64,000 bases of DNA, taken from NCBI RefSeq assembly GCF_013371085.1, contig NZ_JABWCV010000008.1:62001-126000 (forward strand). Reading direction: 5' to 3'. This DNA comes from Vreelandella maris (GTDB lineage Bacteria > Pseudomonadota > Gammaproteobacteria > Pseudomonadales > Halomonadaceae). The position numbers and the translations under genes are program-made. Positions 36,693 to 45,542 of this stretch are shown one piece after another (the first letter of the stretch is position 1; the number at the start of each line of letters is the position of its first letter). Under the pieces are notes generated by a model. It was not told the DNA's origin. It worked only from the letters and a program-made list of their open reading frames with translations, and did no database searches.

Positions 36693-37819
36693 CGGATCAT
36701 GACCATCAGCGCAGTCCCGAAGAGATTGAAAAGGATATCAATCAATCGCGCGAGCGCCTTGATTCTACCCTGCATGAAATCGAAGAGCGCTTCTCTCCTC
36801 AGCAGCTGTTGAATACCTCCTATGAGTATATTCGCCATGGGGGCGCTAATGAATTCGTGTCTAATTTAGGCACCACCATTAAGCAGAACCCGCTGCCGTT
36901 TCTGGTCACCACTGCTGGTCTTGGCTGGTTAATGCTGGCCCAGCGTCACCCAAATGAGCCACGCCATAAGCAGCAGTACGCGTCTGATATGGACCAGCGC
37001 TTTTACACTGGCGGGCAGTCTTCATCGGGTACTAGCGGCTCTCATGGCACGCCAGGTATACCCGTACACGAAGGCACACATCCTAATGCTGGAACGCCCA
37101 CTTACAGCGGTGGTTCAGAAAGCCATAGCGATGGTAAAGGCCGTATGAGCCGGGCGAAAGAAGGCGCCAGCAGCATGAAAGACGGCGCCAAAGGCAAAGC
37201 CCAACACCTTGGCGAAAAAGCCAAGCACACCGCACAGCAATGGGGCAGTAAGGCACACCAAATGGGGGATAATATGCGCAATTCTTCATCCCATCTTCAG
37301 CATAGTGCTCACGATCGCATGCACGATATGGAGCATCGTGCTCACCAGTCCAAGAGCCAAGCCTCCGATTTTATCCAGGATCATCCGCTAGTGGTTGGCG
37401 CACTCGGATTTGCGCTGGGTGCCGCCTTAGGCGGTCTTTTCCCCGCCACCAAGAAAGAGGATGAGTACATGGGTGAGTATCGCGACCGCGTTATGCATAA
37501 GGCCGCCGAAACCGGGCAAGCACAAGCGGATAAGGCCCAGCATACGATCCATGAAAAAGCCGAATCGGCTAAGGGTGATTCCCATCGCGCTAACGATGCG
37601 AATGTAAACGCCCCGCAGCATCAGGAGGCGGGAATTGTAGGCTCACCCACCCCAACGCCCACAACGGAGCGCTCTGCACCTGAGAGCCATGACCAAAAGC
37701 ATGAGCATCAGAAACATGACCATCAGAAACATGACCCTCAGAAACATAGCCAGGGCTTGGCGGGGTCGAGCACACCCTCCGGCAACACCCAAGGGTCGGG
37801 AACTAACCACACGCCCTAG
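36689..37819 (+). CDS. DUF3618 domain protein with His-rich tail
   Basis: A 376-residue protein. The N-terminal DUF3618 helix reads RSPEEIEKDINQSRERLD and precedes a short hydrophobic segment (NPLPFLVTTAGLGWLMLAQ). The middle is Gly/Ser/His-rich with Ala/Lys helices resembling LEA-type repeats (AKEGASSMKDGAKGKAQHLG). A second hydrophobic stretch (HPLVVGALGFALGAALGGLF) is near residues 231-250. The tail has three 15-bp repeats giving His-Asp-x-Gln-Lys units, a possible metal-binding or hydrated region. It is translationally coupled to the Holin-X gene and ends at a hairpin. A role at the membrane under osmotic stress is inference. Confidence 0.82.
   Translation: MTDHDHQRSPEEIEKDINQSRERLDSTLHEIEERFSPQQLLNTSYEYIRHGGANEFVSNLGTTIKQNPLPFLVTTAGLGWLMLAQRHPNEPRHKQQYASDMDQRFYTGGQSSSGTSGSHGTPGIPVHEGTHPNAGTPTYSGGSESHSDGKGRMSRAKEGASSMKDGAKGKAQHLGEKAKHTAQQWGSKAHQMGDNMRNSSSHLQHSAHDRMHDMEHRAHQSKSQASDFIQDHPLVVGALGFALGAALGGLFPATKKEDEYMGEYRDRVMHKAAETGQAQADKAQHTIHEKAESAKGDSHRANDANVNAPQHQEAGIVGSPTPTPTTERSAPESHDQKHEHQKHDHQKHDPQKHSQGLAGSSTPSGNTQGSGTNHTP
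37700..37744 (+). repeat. 15-bp coding tandem repeat (His/Lys-rich)
   Basis: Three in-frame units of CATGA(G/C)C(A/C)TCAGAAA inside the DUF3618 gene, with a 12-bp degenerate unit just before. They encode HEHQK, HDHQK and HDPQK. Copy-number variation would not shift the frame. Confidence 0.85.
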
Positions 37820-37854
37820 CATTGCTGATGTTGCTGATAAAAAATGAGTGAAAC

Positions 37855-37885
37855 CAGTGGCCGCTTAATGCGGCCACTGCTCTTT
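37855..37885 (+). terminator. Hairpin terminator after the DUF3618 gene
   Basis: A perfect 10-bp stem (cagtggccgc with its complement) with loop TTAAT, followed by a short T-rich stretch (ctcttt). It begins 36 bp after the stop codon. Confidence 0.7.
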
Positions 37886-38255
37886 AGTAGGGACGGTTTT
37901 GCAAGAACGGTTTAGCTACAAGAGTTGGCATAAAAAGCCAGCACAAAAGCCGCTAACATCGCTAATCGATAGCGGCAAACCATAAGTGTTATTGGGATTC
38001 CCAATACGATCCGTTTAAGGCGTGATTAACTAGCAACTTGCTGTTTTTAAATGACTATTTTAAAAGTGATGATTGATTGGACGTCGCGCTGCTGCATTGC
38101 AAGTTAGTCAGTAACAGCTAAGGTAAAAGCAGCTTGGATAGGAGGTGAAATTGATAGCCTTCATTCTTGCGTGTATCACGCTATTCAAGGAGCCCAGTTG
38201 GCTGAGTTAGCCAGGGCAATAAAGAAACACAGACCTTCACCATAAGGAAAAAGCG
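37886..38255. other. Intergenic region with a possible tiny ORF
   Basis: About 370 bp with no full gene. At 38151-38210 a consensus-like AGGAGG precedes TTG and a 19-codon hydrophobic reading frame (MIAFILACITLFKEPSWLS). It could be a leader peptide or chance. Confidence 0.35.
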
Positions 38256-38390
38256 ATGACTCAAGCCTCCGAGCACGACAAAAAAGCGCCTAAAGACCGC
38301 GACGATCATCACGATGATGCCAACCCAATGCCGGATACCCATCACGTTAATAAGGGCTCCGATGACAAAAAGTCGGATGATAAGAAATAA
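38256..38390 (+). CDS. Small acidic/His-rich hydrophilic protein (44 aa)
   Basis: A 44-residue ORF with an AAGGA about 8 nt upstream of the ATG. The product is made almost only of Asp, Lys, His, Ser and Pro, with DRDDHHDDANPMPDTHH in the middle and a DDKKSDDKK end; no hydrophobic core is visible, so it is probably disordered. It lies shortly after the stress-type trio, and its composition echoes the His-rich tail of the DUF3618 protein. I do not recognise a family. The TAA is 53 bp from the convergent xseA stop. Confidence 0.6.
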   Translation: MTQASEHDKKAPKDRDDHHDDANPMPDTHHVNKGSDDKKSDDKK

Positions 38391-38443
38391 GCTCTCTAAC
38401 AATGGCTTAGCATTGTGGATACAGTGCTGAACCAGCGCAGGCG

Positions 38444-39787
38444 CTACTTCTTGTAGCGCCTTTTAATTTCCACGCTCAACCTTCCTTCTCCCAAGCGCAG
38501 CTTTAGCTTCTGACCCGGCTGTGTATCTTCCGCACGTCGAACCACCTGGCCCTGCTCATCCTGGGCAATCGCATAGCCACGCCCCAATACCGCCAGCGGG
38601 CTGACCGCATTGAGCTCCCGTGCAGCACTGGTTAAGCGCGCCTGACGGTTTTCGAGCTGGCGCTGCATGGCCGCACCCAAACGGCGCTGTAACTGGCTCA
38701 CCCGCTCGCTTTCTGTGCGATGCAGCCGCGTCATATCCTGGCTGGCTAAGCGTCTATTCAACTGCGCTATCTGAGCTTTCTGATGGGTAAGCGTTTGCTG
38801 CATGGCGCGATTCAAGCGCTGATCAAGGGCGGTCAAGTGTTGGCGCTGGCGGTTAAGCTGCTCGCCAGGGTGGCGCAGCTTGGCGCGCAGGGTATCTAAC
38901 CGCTGGCTGTCGCGCTCTAACCGTGCCTGCATCGCTCGCTGCAGGCGGCTGTGCTGATGCTCCAACTGGCGCTTGAGGGTGTTCTGATCCGGCACTAAGC
39001 GTTCTGCGGCGGCAGAGGGCGTGGGCGCGTGCATATCTGCGGCGAAATCCGCCAGGGTGACATCCACCTCGTGACCCACCGCCGACATCACCGGCAGCCG
39101 GGAATGAAAAATCGCCCGTGCCAAATGCTCGTTGTTGAAGGCCCATAAATCTTCCAGGCTACCGCCGCCGCGGGTGATCAAGATCACATCGCGCCCGGGG
39201 TCTAATCGCGCCTGACGGTTAAGCAACGCCAGCGCCGATATCATCGCAGGCGCCGCTTCTGCACCCTGTACCGGCACTGGAATCAGCGTCACATCCGCCA
39301 GCGGCCAGCGCGCTTCCAGCACCGCCAATACATCGCGAATCGCGGCACCAGTGGCGGAGCTCAAGATCAGCAGTTTGCGGGGCGGGAAGGTCAGCGGTCG
39401 GGCGTTAGCAAACACGCCTTCGCCTTCCAGCTGCGCCTTCAAGCGCTCGAACGCCGCCAGCAGTTCCCCCAGGCCCGCGGCCTGAACGGCATCGGCAATT
39501 AGCTGGTAGTCGCCTCGCGGCTCGAACAGCGACACCCGACCGCGCAGCTTGACCTGATCACCATCGCGCATCGGCGCCGAGACAAACCGCGCCCGCTGGC
39601 GAAACAGCGCACAGCGAATCTGCGCCCGGTCATCCTTCAACGTGAAATAGACATGCCCAGAGGCCGGGCGGGAAACGTTAGAGAGCTCGCCCTCCACCCA
39701 CACTTCGCCCACATCGCGCTCAAGGGTCTGCTTGGCGCGCTGGTTGAGTTGGCTGACGGAGAGTGTAGTGGGCGTTGGTGCGTTCAT
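38444..39787 (-). CDS. xseA: Exodeoxyribonuclease VII large subunit XseA
   Basis: Catalytic subunit of ExoVII, a single-strand exonuclease in mismatch and recombination repair. It has an N-terminal OB-fold (about residues 8-105; VWVEGELSNVSRPASGHVYFTLKD), the catalytic domain (120-310; ITRGGGSLEDLWAFN, SAVGHEVDVTLADFAADMHAPTPSAAAE) and a long coiled coil with C-terminal GRGYAIAQD. The 447 residues are normal. Codons 8-29 are duplicated 1.7 kb upstream next to the DsbA-like gene, which suggests that an insertion regenerated this gene's 5' end. Confidence 0.95.
   Translation of the reverse strand: MNAPTPTTLSVSQLNQRAKQTLERDVGEVWVEGELSNVSRPASGHVYFTLKDDRAQIRCALFRQRARFVSAPMRDGDQVKLRGRVSLFEPRGDYQLIADAVQAAGLGELLAAFERLKAQLEGEGVFANARPLTFPPRKLLILSSATGAAIRDVLAVLEARWPLADVTLIPVPVQGAEAAPAMISALALLNRQARLDPGRDVILITRGGGSLEDLWAFNNEHLARAIFHSRLPVMSAVGHEVDVTLADFAADMHAPTPSAAAERLVPDQNTLKRQLEHQHSRLQRAMQARLERDSQRLDTLRAKLRHPGEQLNRQRQHLTALDQRLNRAMQQTLTHQKAQIAQLNRRLASQDMTRLHRTESERVSQLQRRLGAAMQRQLENRQARLTSAARELNAVSPLAVLGRGYAIAQDEQGQVVRRAEDTQPGQKLKLRLGEGRLSVEIKRRYKK
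39701..39765. repeat. 65-bp direct repeat, copy 1 (inside xseA)
   Basis: This segment of the xseA 5' coding region matches 41411-41475 at 63 of 65 positions, in the same orientation. Differences are at 39704/41414 and 39716/41426. Confidence 0.95.
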
Positions 39788-39896
39788 TGCTGTCCCTTGT
39801 TTTAGGGAATCCGGGAATTTTTACGGCTAGTTGCGTAAAATGGCGTCGTTATTACGAAAAATCATTGTATTACCCAGGAGATGACGAGGAAATGCT

Positions 39897-40409
39897 ATGA
39901 GCCACCATCCAACACCGCTGATCGCTTTTTACCGTGGCCAGGCAACGGATCATCAGGGGCGTTATATCAATGACATCTGGGCCTTATCTCACTTCTGGTT
40001 GGAGCATACCCACGATTATATTCAGTGGCTTTTTCCCATCCCTGAGGTTGGCCGCTTTAACCATTTTGCCCCGCGGCTGACCGATGTCGAGCGTGAAGTA
40101 TTTCAAGACGATAGCGCGTTACGTGAAAAGCAGCGAGTCTCGCTGGATGTCATGTTGAGCTTTTTGGGTTTAACTCGGGATGGGATCACCATTACTGCCC
40201 AACCGAGCCTCAATATCCGCGATCATATTTGGCTCAAAGCAGGCGGGCATAATCACCTGCGTATCTCGCGGATAATTCGTTCTTTGGCACTTTGTCATCA
40301 AGACGATCTGGCGCTAGCTTTGCAGGAAGCTGTGGTGCGGATTGGCACAGAGCAGGGCATTGTTTCGGGCGCCTCAATCCAGTATTGGATCGAGGCGCAT
40401 AAGGAGTAG
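39897..40409 (+). CDS. Opioid growth factor receptor (OGFr)-like domain protein
   Basis: A 170-residue bacterial protein matching the conserved N-terminal region of the OGFr family: IAFYRGQATDHQGRYINDIW, then HDYIQWLFPIPEVGRFN (the HxxIQWLFP signature), FQDDSALREK and an all-helical C-terminus. Function in bacteria is unknown. It is transcribed away from xseA with an SD-like GAGG before the ATG. It is the first cargo gene between the two 65-bp xseA repeats. Confidence 0.85.
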   Translation: MSHHPTPLIAFYRGQATDHQGRYINDIWALSHFWLEHTHDYIQWLFPIPEVGRFNHFAPRLTDVEREVFQDDSALREKQRVSLDVMLSFLGLTRDGITITAQPSLNIRDHIWLKAGGHNHLRISRIIRSLALCHQDDLALALQEAVVRIGTEQGIVSGASIQYWIEAHKE

Positions 40410-40429
40410 CCTGTATTATTCGGATATTG

Positions 40430-41191
40430 TTACTGGCATGCCGCAATAATAGAAAAGCCGTAAAGCCTTACGTCTGGCGTTCCTTCTACGAGGCAGCCTC
40501 TTCGGCGTGACGTGATCACTGGGTCTGTCAGTGGTTGGAAGTAGCTGAAGTGATAATCCGTTGCATCTTCAAAACCAGTATGGGCATCAAGTTGTGCCAC
40601 AATCTTTTCGTGTGTTTTGGCAGAATGTTCCATCCATTGTGACGAATCATCGTGCTGCCTATTGTCAATATGCAGATAGATGGCCATTGGTAACTTGACG
40701 ATCTTTCGCTTCAAAGCGTTTCCTAAGCTTTTTTCATCAAGCTCAATGAGCTGCTTAACGGCTTTTTGCCACGGACGAACAAGGCGCTGAGTTGGTGTTA
40801 TATCTTCATTATCAATACAGCGGCCATTAACAGGCACACGAATGACTTTCAGCTCGACGAGAAAGCTCGTGCGACGGTAATCGAAGATAATGTCCACTCG
40901 ACCTTTTCCACTAGCTTCATCCATCTGGCGAGTCACTTGAACTTCAGTGGCTATATGACCGACTTGTTTATCAAACGAGTCACTGAGCAACGCCTTGATC
41001 ACCGTACCGTAAAGCTCTCGCTCATTGGGAATACGCGTATTGCTGATGAAATGACGTGTATCAGGGGCGTCAATCGCTTCGCCGAAAGCACTGCAAAACG
41101 TCACCATCATATCGCGAGAAATACGCGCACCCTTGATGTTATCCGGATTGCTGTAATAGAGCTGACCAGGCTGTTCTACCATTATTTTCAT
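40430..41191 (-). CDS. PD-(D/E)XK nuclease superfamily protein
   Basis: A 253-residue protein. The core motif is GRVDIIFDYRRTSFLVELKV, giving the Asp...Glu-x-Lys signature of PD-(D/E)XK enzymes, preceded by a helix containing the expected glutamate (NERELYGTVIKALL). It resembles the nuclease-like C-terminal part of DUF1703/AAA-ATPase-like proteins but has no ATPase domain, so it is either a stand-alone member or a shortened relative. It is convergent with the OGFr-like gene (20 bp gap) inside the repeat-flanked island. Substrate unknown. Confidence 0.65.
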   Translation of the reverse strand: MKIMVEQPGQLYYSNPDNIKGARISRDMMVTFCSAFGEAIDAPDTRHFISNTRIPNERELYGTVIKALLSDSFDKQVGHIATEVQVTRQMDEASGKGRVDIIFDYRRTSFLVELKVIRVPVNGRCIDNEDITPTQRLVRPWQKAVKQLIELDEKSLGNALKRKIVKLPMAIYLHIDNRQHDDSSQWMEHSAKTHEKIVAQLDAHTGFEDATDYHFSYFQPLTDPVITSRRRGCLVEGTPDVRLYGFSIIAACQ

Positions 41192-41410
41192 TTCTCAAAA
41201 ATTGGTACAGTATGTATTGCCTAATCGTGCTTTGCTACCCAGCGTTTTGGAAAGGCCTGATGCAACCCCATGATTAAGCTACTCTTGTCCTTGAGTTTAC
41301 TCAGTAACCGTAACGATCTTTATGCGAGGTGATGTTTTAAACGTGCGCTTCAATACACTCTGTCGCTCATGCCGCAGCGTGTATGCACTGCCTCAATAGG
41401 TAGGATGTCT

Positions 41411-41475
41411 CACCTCGCCCACATCACGCTCAAGGGTCTGCTTGGCGCGCTGGTTGAGTTGGCTGACGGAGAGTG
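41411..41475. repeat. 65-bp direct repeat, copy 2 (xseA 5' fragment)
   Basis: Second copy of 39701-39765, 1710 bp away, in direct orientation. Similarity stops abruptly at 41410/41411, inside what would be codon 29 or 30 of xseA. Confidence 0.95.
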
Positions 41476-41497
41476 CCTGGGGAGTAGGGGAAGCCAT
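41411..41497 (-). pseudogene. Orphan 5' end of xseA
   Basis: From an ATG at 41497 the minus strand reads MASPTPQALSVSQLNQRAK and continues TLERDVGEV before similarity ends. The intact xseA starts MNAPTPTTLSVSQLNQRAK, so the two first ends are homologous but not identical, especially in codons 2-8. This is probably the original 5' end of xseA, next to the DsbA-like gene and guaB, cut off by insertion of the OGFr/PD-(D/E)XK segment. Confidence 0.8.
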
Positions 41498-41501
41498 AGG
41501 A

Positions 41502-42092
41502 TTAAGCCCGCTCTAATAAATAACGTTTTAACGCCGCAGGATCAGGCACGCCCTGAATCACTTCGCCATCGATCACCAAGGTCGGCACCGACTGAATGCG
41601 CGCCTCTTCCACCGCGTGGCGCTGCGCCGCTTGGTGCTGCTCGCGGTAACGGCCTTCGGCCAGGGCATCCAGCACCGCTTGGCGCTCCAGGCCCACCGAC
41701 TCACCAATATCCGCCAGTACCTCGGGGTCGCCAATATCGCGCTCCTGCTGGAAAAACGCTTTTAAGGCCGCCATTGAATAGGGGTGACCCAATCCCCGCT
41801 CTTCGGCCATGGCAAACACTTCAAAGGCTTTATCAGTGCGCGGCTGTGGGGAAATATTGGGCAGCGTAATAGGCACGCCGAGCTTTTCCGCCATGGGGTA
41901 AACCGAATCGCGCCAGATCTTGGGCAGGTAAGGGTCTTCCACCTTCAGCGTAGGCACTGGGGCAGGGCGCAGCTCGAAAGGCCGCCAGCGAATTTCTACA
42001 TCCATACCGTCGGTTGCTTGAACAATCGCCTCTTCCGCCAGCAGGCAGAAGGGGCAAACATAATCGGTATATACAATGATTTCCTGAGGCAA
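41502..42092 (-). CDS. DsbA family oxidoreductase (FrnE-like)
   Basis: Cytoplasmic thioredoxin-fold protein of the DsbA/FrnE type. The active site is YTDYVCPFCLLAEEA (CPFC) close to the N-terminus. The cis-proline region is SVPTLVIDGEVIQGVPDP, and a helical insertion sits between. No signal peptide is visible. I prefer the TTG at 42092 because GGAGG lies 8 nt upstream and the family starts just before the first strand; ATG 42149 or GTG 42170 would add 19-26 residues without an SD. The gene is divergent from guaB. Confidence 0.85.
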   Translation of the reverse strand: MPQEIIVYTDYVCPFCLLAEEAIVQATDGMDVEIRWRPFELRPAPVPTLKVEDPYLPKIWRDSVYPMAEKLGVPITLPNISPQPRTDKAFEVFAMAEERGLGHPYSMAALKAFFQQERDIGDPEVLADIGESVGLERQAVLDALAEGRYREQHQAAQRHAVEEARIQSVPTLVIDGEVIQGVPDPAALKRYLLERA

Positions 42093-42183
42093 CAGAACGC
42101 CCTCCGCGTCGTAAAAATGTCCAGTCAGCAGCCTAACATTAAACGTCATTAGCAATTGGTATAAGCACAACAGCCTGACTGCA

Positions 42184-42213
42184 TTGCTGGAGCACCCCTC
42201 AAAACGCTATAAT
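42184..42213 (+). promoter_or_regulatory. guaB promoter
   Basis: TTGCTG and a perfect TATAAT separated by 18 bp; the -10 ends 51 bp upstream of the guaB ATG. It fits a strong sigma70 promoter for guaBA. Confidence 0.65.
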
Positions 42214-42264
42214 AGGCGATTAACCTTTCACGCCCCACTTCCTCTCAATCAGGGTGTTGCCGCT

Positions 42265-43734
42265 ATGCTACGTATGGCCCAAGAAGCACTAACGTTCGAT
42301 GACGTTCTTCTCGTTCCCGGCTTCTCCGATGTCCTCCCCAAGGATGTCAGCCTCAAAACCCGCCTGACCCGCAATCTATCGCTCAACATTCCGCTACTTT
42401 CTGCTGCGATGGACACCGTTACCGAAGCGCGTCTAGCGATTGCGATGGCTCAGGAAGGGGGCATTGGCATCATCCATAAAAGCATGACCATGACCCAGCA
42501 AGCCGCTGAAGTGCGCAAGGTCAAAAAGCACGAAAGCGTGATTGTGAAAGACCCGGTCACCGTGAGCCCCAAGGCCAAGCTCGAAGACCTGCTCGCCATG
42601 GCGCGGGAGTACGGCTTCTCCGGTTTCCCCGTGGTAGAAGGCGAAACCCTGGTAGGCATCGTGACCGAGCGCGACATGCGCTTCCAGCCTAACCACGGCG
42701 ACAGTGTAGAAGCGATCATGACGCCGCGCGACCGGCTGATTACCGTCAAAGAAGGCACCGATCTCGAAACCAGCAAAGCCAAAATGCGCGAACACCGCAT
42801 CGAAAAAATGCTGATCGTCGATGACGAATTCCACCTGCGTGGCCTGGTCACCTTCCAGGATATCGAAAAAGCCCGCACCTACCCCATGGCCGCGAAAGAC
42901 AGCGACGGCCGTTTGCTAGTCGGCGCAGCGGTCGGCACCGGCCCGGAAACGCCGGATCGCGTCGCGGCACTGGCTGAAGCTGGCGTGGATGTGATTATCG
43001 TCGATACCGCCCACGGCCACTCCCAAGGCGTGATTGATCGCGTTCGCTGGATCAAACAGAACTTCCCGGCCATTCAGGTGATTGGCGGCAACATCGCCAC
43101 CGGCGCCGCTGCCAAAGCACTGGCCGAAGCGGGTGCGGATGCCGTGAAAGTCGGCATCGGCCCTGGCTCAATCTGCACCACGCGCATCGTTGCCGGTGTT
43201 GGCGTGCCGCAAATCACCGCGGTTTCCAACGTGGCCGAAGCGCTCAAAGAGTTCGACATTCCGCTGATTGCCGATGGCGGCGTGCGCTACTCCGGTGATT
43301 TGGCCAAGGCGATAGCCGCTGGCGCCAGCGCCGTGATGGTCGGTGGCCTGCTGGCCGGTACCGAAGAAGCGCCGGGTGAAGTCGAGCTTTACCAGGGCCG
43401 TACCTACAAAGCCTACCGTGGCATGGGCTCCATGGGGGCCATGTCCCAGAACCAAGGCAGCGCCGACCGCTACTTCCAGGATAAGAGCGAAGGCGCCGAG
43501 AAACTGGTGCCGGAAGGCATCGAAGGCCGCGTCCCCTATAAAGGCATGATGAGCGCCATCGTTCACCAGCTAATGGGCGGCCTGCGCGCTTCCATGGGCT
43601 ACACCGGCTGCCGCGACATTCAGGAAATGCGCACCAAGCCGGAATTCGTACAAATTACCGGCGCTGGCTTCAACGAATCCCACGTCCACAACGTGCAGAT
43701 CACCAAAGAAGCTCCCAACTATCGGGTGAGCTAA
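42265..43734 (+). CDS. guaB: IMP dehydrogenase GuaB
   Basis: Oxidises IMP to XMP with NAD+, the committed step to GMP. The TIM barrel begins [14 protein letters not shown]; two CBS domains are inserted at about residues 90-205; the catalytic cysteine is Cys304 in [13 protein letters not shown]; the flap region carries GMGSMGAM and the C-terminus the YTGC segment. ATG 42265 gives 489 residues, the family norm; the upstream in-frame region overlaps the promoter. It forms an operon with guaA 97 bp downstream. Confidence 0.97.
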   Translation: MLRMAQEALTFDDVLLVPGFSDVLPKDVSLKTRLTRNLSLNIPLLSAAMDTVTEARLAIAMAQEGGIGIIHKSMTMTQQAAEVRKVKKHESVIVKDPVTVSPKAKLEDLLAMAREYGFSGFPVVEGETLVGIVTERDMRFQPNHGDSVEAIMTPRDRLITVKEGTDLETSKAKMREHRIEKMLIVDDEFHLRGLVTFQDIEKARTYPMAAKDSDGRLLVGAAVGTGPETPDRVAALAEAGVDVIIVDTAHGHSQGVIDRVRWIKQNFPAIQVIGGNIATGAAAKALAEAGADAVKVGIGPGSICTTRIVAGVGVPQITAVSNVAEALKEFDIPLIADGGVRYSGDLAKAIAAGASAVMVGGLLAGTEEAPGEVELYQGRTYKAYRGMGSMGAMSQNQGSADRYFQDKSEGAEKLVPEGIEGRVPYKGMMSAIVHQLMGGLRASMGYTGCRDIQEMRTKPEFVQITGAGFNESHVHNVQITKEAPNYRVS

Positions 43735-43754
43735 CCAGCGTTTTTAGTTAAAAC

Positions 43755-43788
43755 GGCGGCGGGCACAACAGCTCGCCGCTTGCTTTTT
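43755..43788 (+). terminator. Weak terminator/attenuator between guaB and guaA
   Basis: A 10-bp GC-rich stem (two G-U pairs) with loop acaaca, then a T-rich stretch (ttgcttttt). It may reduce read-through from guaB into guaA or just stabilise the guaB mRNA end. Confidence 0.5.
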
Positions 43789-43831
43789 GGCCTTACCAGC
43801 GGCACCCACACCGCTTAACCGAGACCCCGCC

Positions 43832-45409
43832 ATGAGTGACATTCACGCCCACAAGATCCTGATTCTCGACTTCGGCTCGCAGTACACCCAACTGATCGCC
43901 CGCCGCGTTCGCGAGATCGGCGTATATTCCGAAGTCCGCGCGTTTGATATCACCGAAGAAGAGATCCGCGAGTACAACCCCAACGGCATTATCATGGCCG
44001 GTGGCCCGGAATCCGTGACGGAACTGGACTCCCCGCGTGCACCGCAGTGCGTGTTTGAAATGGGCCTACCGGTGTTTGGTATCTGCTACGGCATGCAAAC
44101 CATGGCCGAGCAGTTGGGCGGTAAGGTAGAAGGCTCTAACCAGCGCGAATTCGGCTACGCGCAGATTCAAATCGACGAAAACAACGCGCTGTTCAAAGAC
44201 ATCAGAGACCACGTAGACGCGAAAAGCGGCAAAGCCCTGCTGGACGTATGGATGAGCCACGGCGACAAGGTCGCCCAAGCGCCCACCCAGTTCACCGTGA
44301 CCGCTTCTACACCGAGCTGCCCGATTGCCGCCATGGCCTGGGAAGAGAAGCAGTTCTACGGCGTACAGTTCCACCCGGAAGTGACCCACACCCTGCAGGG
44401 CCAGCGCATTCTCGAGCACTTCGTGCTGGATATCTGTAAAGCCGAAAAGCTCTGGACGCCTGCACAAATCATCGAGGACCAGGTACAGCGCGTGCGCGAG
44501 CAAGTGGGCGACCGCCACGTACTGCTCGGCCTTTCCGGCGGCGTGGACTCTTCTGTGGTTGCCGCGTTGCTGCACAAAGCGATTGGCACCCAGCTAACCT
44601 GCGTATTCGTCGACAACGGCCTGCTGCGTAAAGCGGAAGGTGACCAGGTCATGGAAACCTTCGCCAAGCACATGGGCGTGAAGGTGATCCGCGTAGACGC
44701 CGAAGACCTGTTCCTCGGCAAGCTGAAGGGCGAAAAAGACCCGGAGGCTAAACGCAAAATCATCGGTAACACCTTCATCGACGTATTCGATGAAGAGGCC
44801 AGCAAGATCGACGGCGTCGAGTTCCTGGCCCAGGGCACCATCTACCCGGACGTGATCGAATCCGCCGCCTCCAAAACCGGCAAAGCGCACGTGATCAAAT
44901 CCCACCACAACGTCGGTGGCCTGCCGGAAACCATGAAGCTCAAGCTAGTCGAGCCGCTGCGCGAGCTGTTTAAAGACGAAGTGCGCAAACTCGGCCTGGA
45001 ACTCGGCTTGCCCTACGATATGGTCTATCGCCACCCGTTCCCTGGCCCTGGCCTGGGCGTGCGTATTCTAGGCGAAGTGAAGAAGGACTACGCCGACATC
45101 CTCCGCGATGCCGACGCTATCTTCATCGAAGAGCTACGCGCCTCTGGATGGTACGAAAAAACCAGCCAAGCCTTCTCCGTGTTCCTGCCGGTGAAATCGG
45201 TAGGCGTAGTCGGCGACGGCCGCCGCTACGAATGGGTCATCGCATTACGCGCAGTCGAAACCATCGACTTCATGACCGCCCGCTGGGCGCACTTGCCCTA
45301 TGAGCTGCTGGAGAAGGTTTCCAACCGAATTATCAATGAGTTGGAAGGGGTTTCGCGGGTGACTTATGATGTCTCCAGCAAGCCGCCTGCTACTATAGAG
45401 TGGGAGTGA
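43832..45409 (+). CDS. guaA: GMP synthase (glutamine-hydrolysing) GuaA
   Basis: Converts XMP to GMP using glutamine and ATP. The N-terminal class I amidotransferase domain has FGICYGMQ (nucleophile Cys) and QFHPEV (catalytic His). The ATP pyrophosphatase domain has the PP-loop [13 protein letters not shown] at about residue 230, and the C-terminal dimerisation domain ends in [11 protein letters not shown] 43832 gives 525 residues, as in E. coli. A strong terminator follows and marks the edge of the AT-rich block. Confidence 0.97.
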   Translation: MSDIHAHKILILDFGSQYTQLIARRVREIGVYSEVRAFDITEEEIREYNPNGIIMAGGPESVTELDSPRAPQCVFEMGLPVFGICYGMQTMAEQLGGKVEGSNQREFGYAQIQIDENNALFKDIRDHVDAKSGKALLDVWMSHGDKVAQAPTQFTVTASTPSCPIAAMAWEEKQFYGVQFHPEVTHTLQGQRILEHFVLDICKAEKLWTPAQIIEDQVQRVREQVGDRHVLLGLSGGVDSSVVAALLHKAIGTQLTCVFVDNGLLRKAEGDQVMETFAKHMGVKVIRVDAEDLFLGKLKGEKDPEAKRKIIGNTFIDVFDEEASKIDGVEFLAQGTIYPDVIESAASKTGKAHVIKSHHNVGGLPETMKLKLVEPLRELFKDEVRKLGLELGLPYDMVYRHPFPGPGLGVRILGEVKKDYADILRDADAIFIEELRASGWYEKTSQAFSVFLPVKSVGVVGDGRRYEWVIALRAVETIDFMTARWAHLPYELLEKVSNRIINELEGVSRVTYDVSSKPPATIEWE

Positions 45410-45434
45410 GTGCTTACTCGTTAGTCGCACATAT

Positions 45435-45460
45435 AAATCCGCCGAAAGGCGGATTTTTTT
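45435..45460 (+). terminator. Rho-independent terminator after guaA
   Basis: A perfect 9-bp stem (aaatccgcc with ggcggattt), a GAAA tetraloop and a T tract, 25 bp after the guaA stop. Confidence 0.92.
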
Positions 45461-45542
45461 ATAAATTGAAATTTGGATGTTGGTCGTTATATCATCAAAT
45501 GAGGTCTCTAAATTAATTTTTCTAAAATAACCTGAGATTTAT

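Noticed and set aside
41369..41869. 166-residue plus-strand frame opposite the DsbA-like gene and xseA relic
   Set aside because: It is the antisense shadow of two recognisable genes, with Pro/Arg-rich composition.
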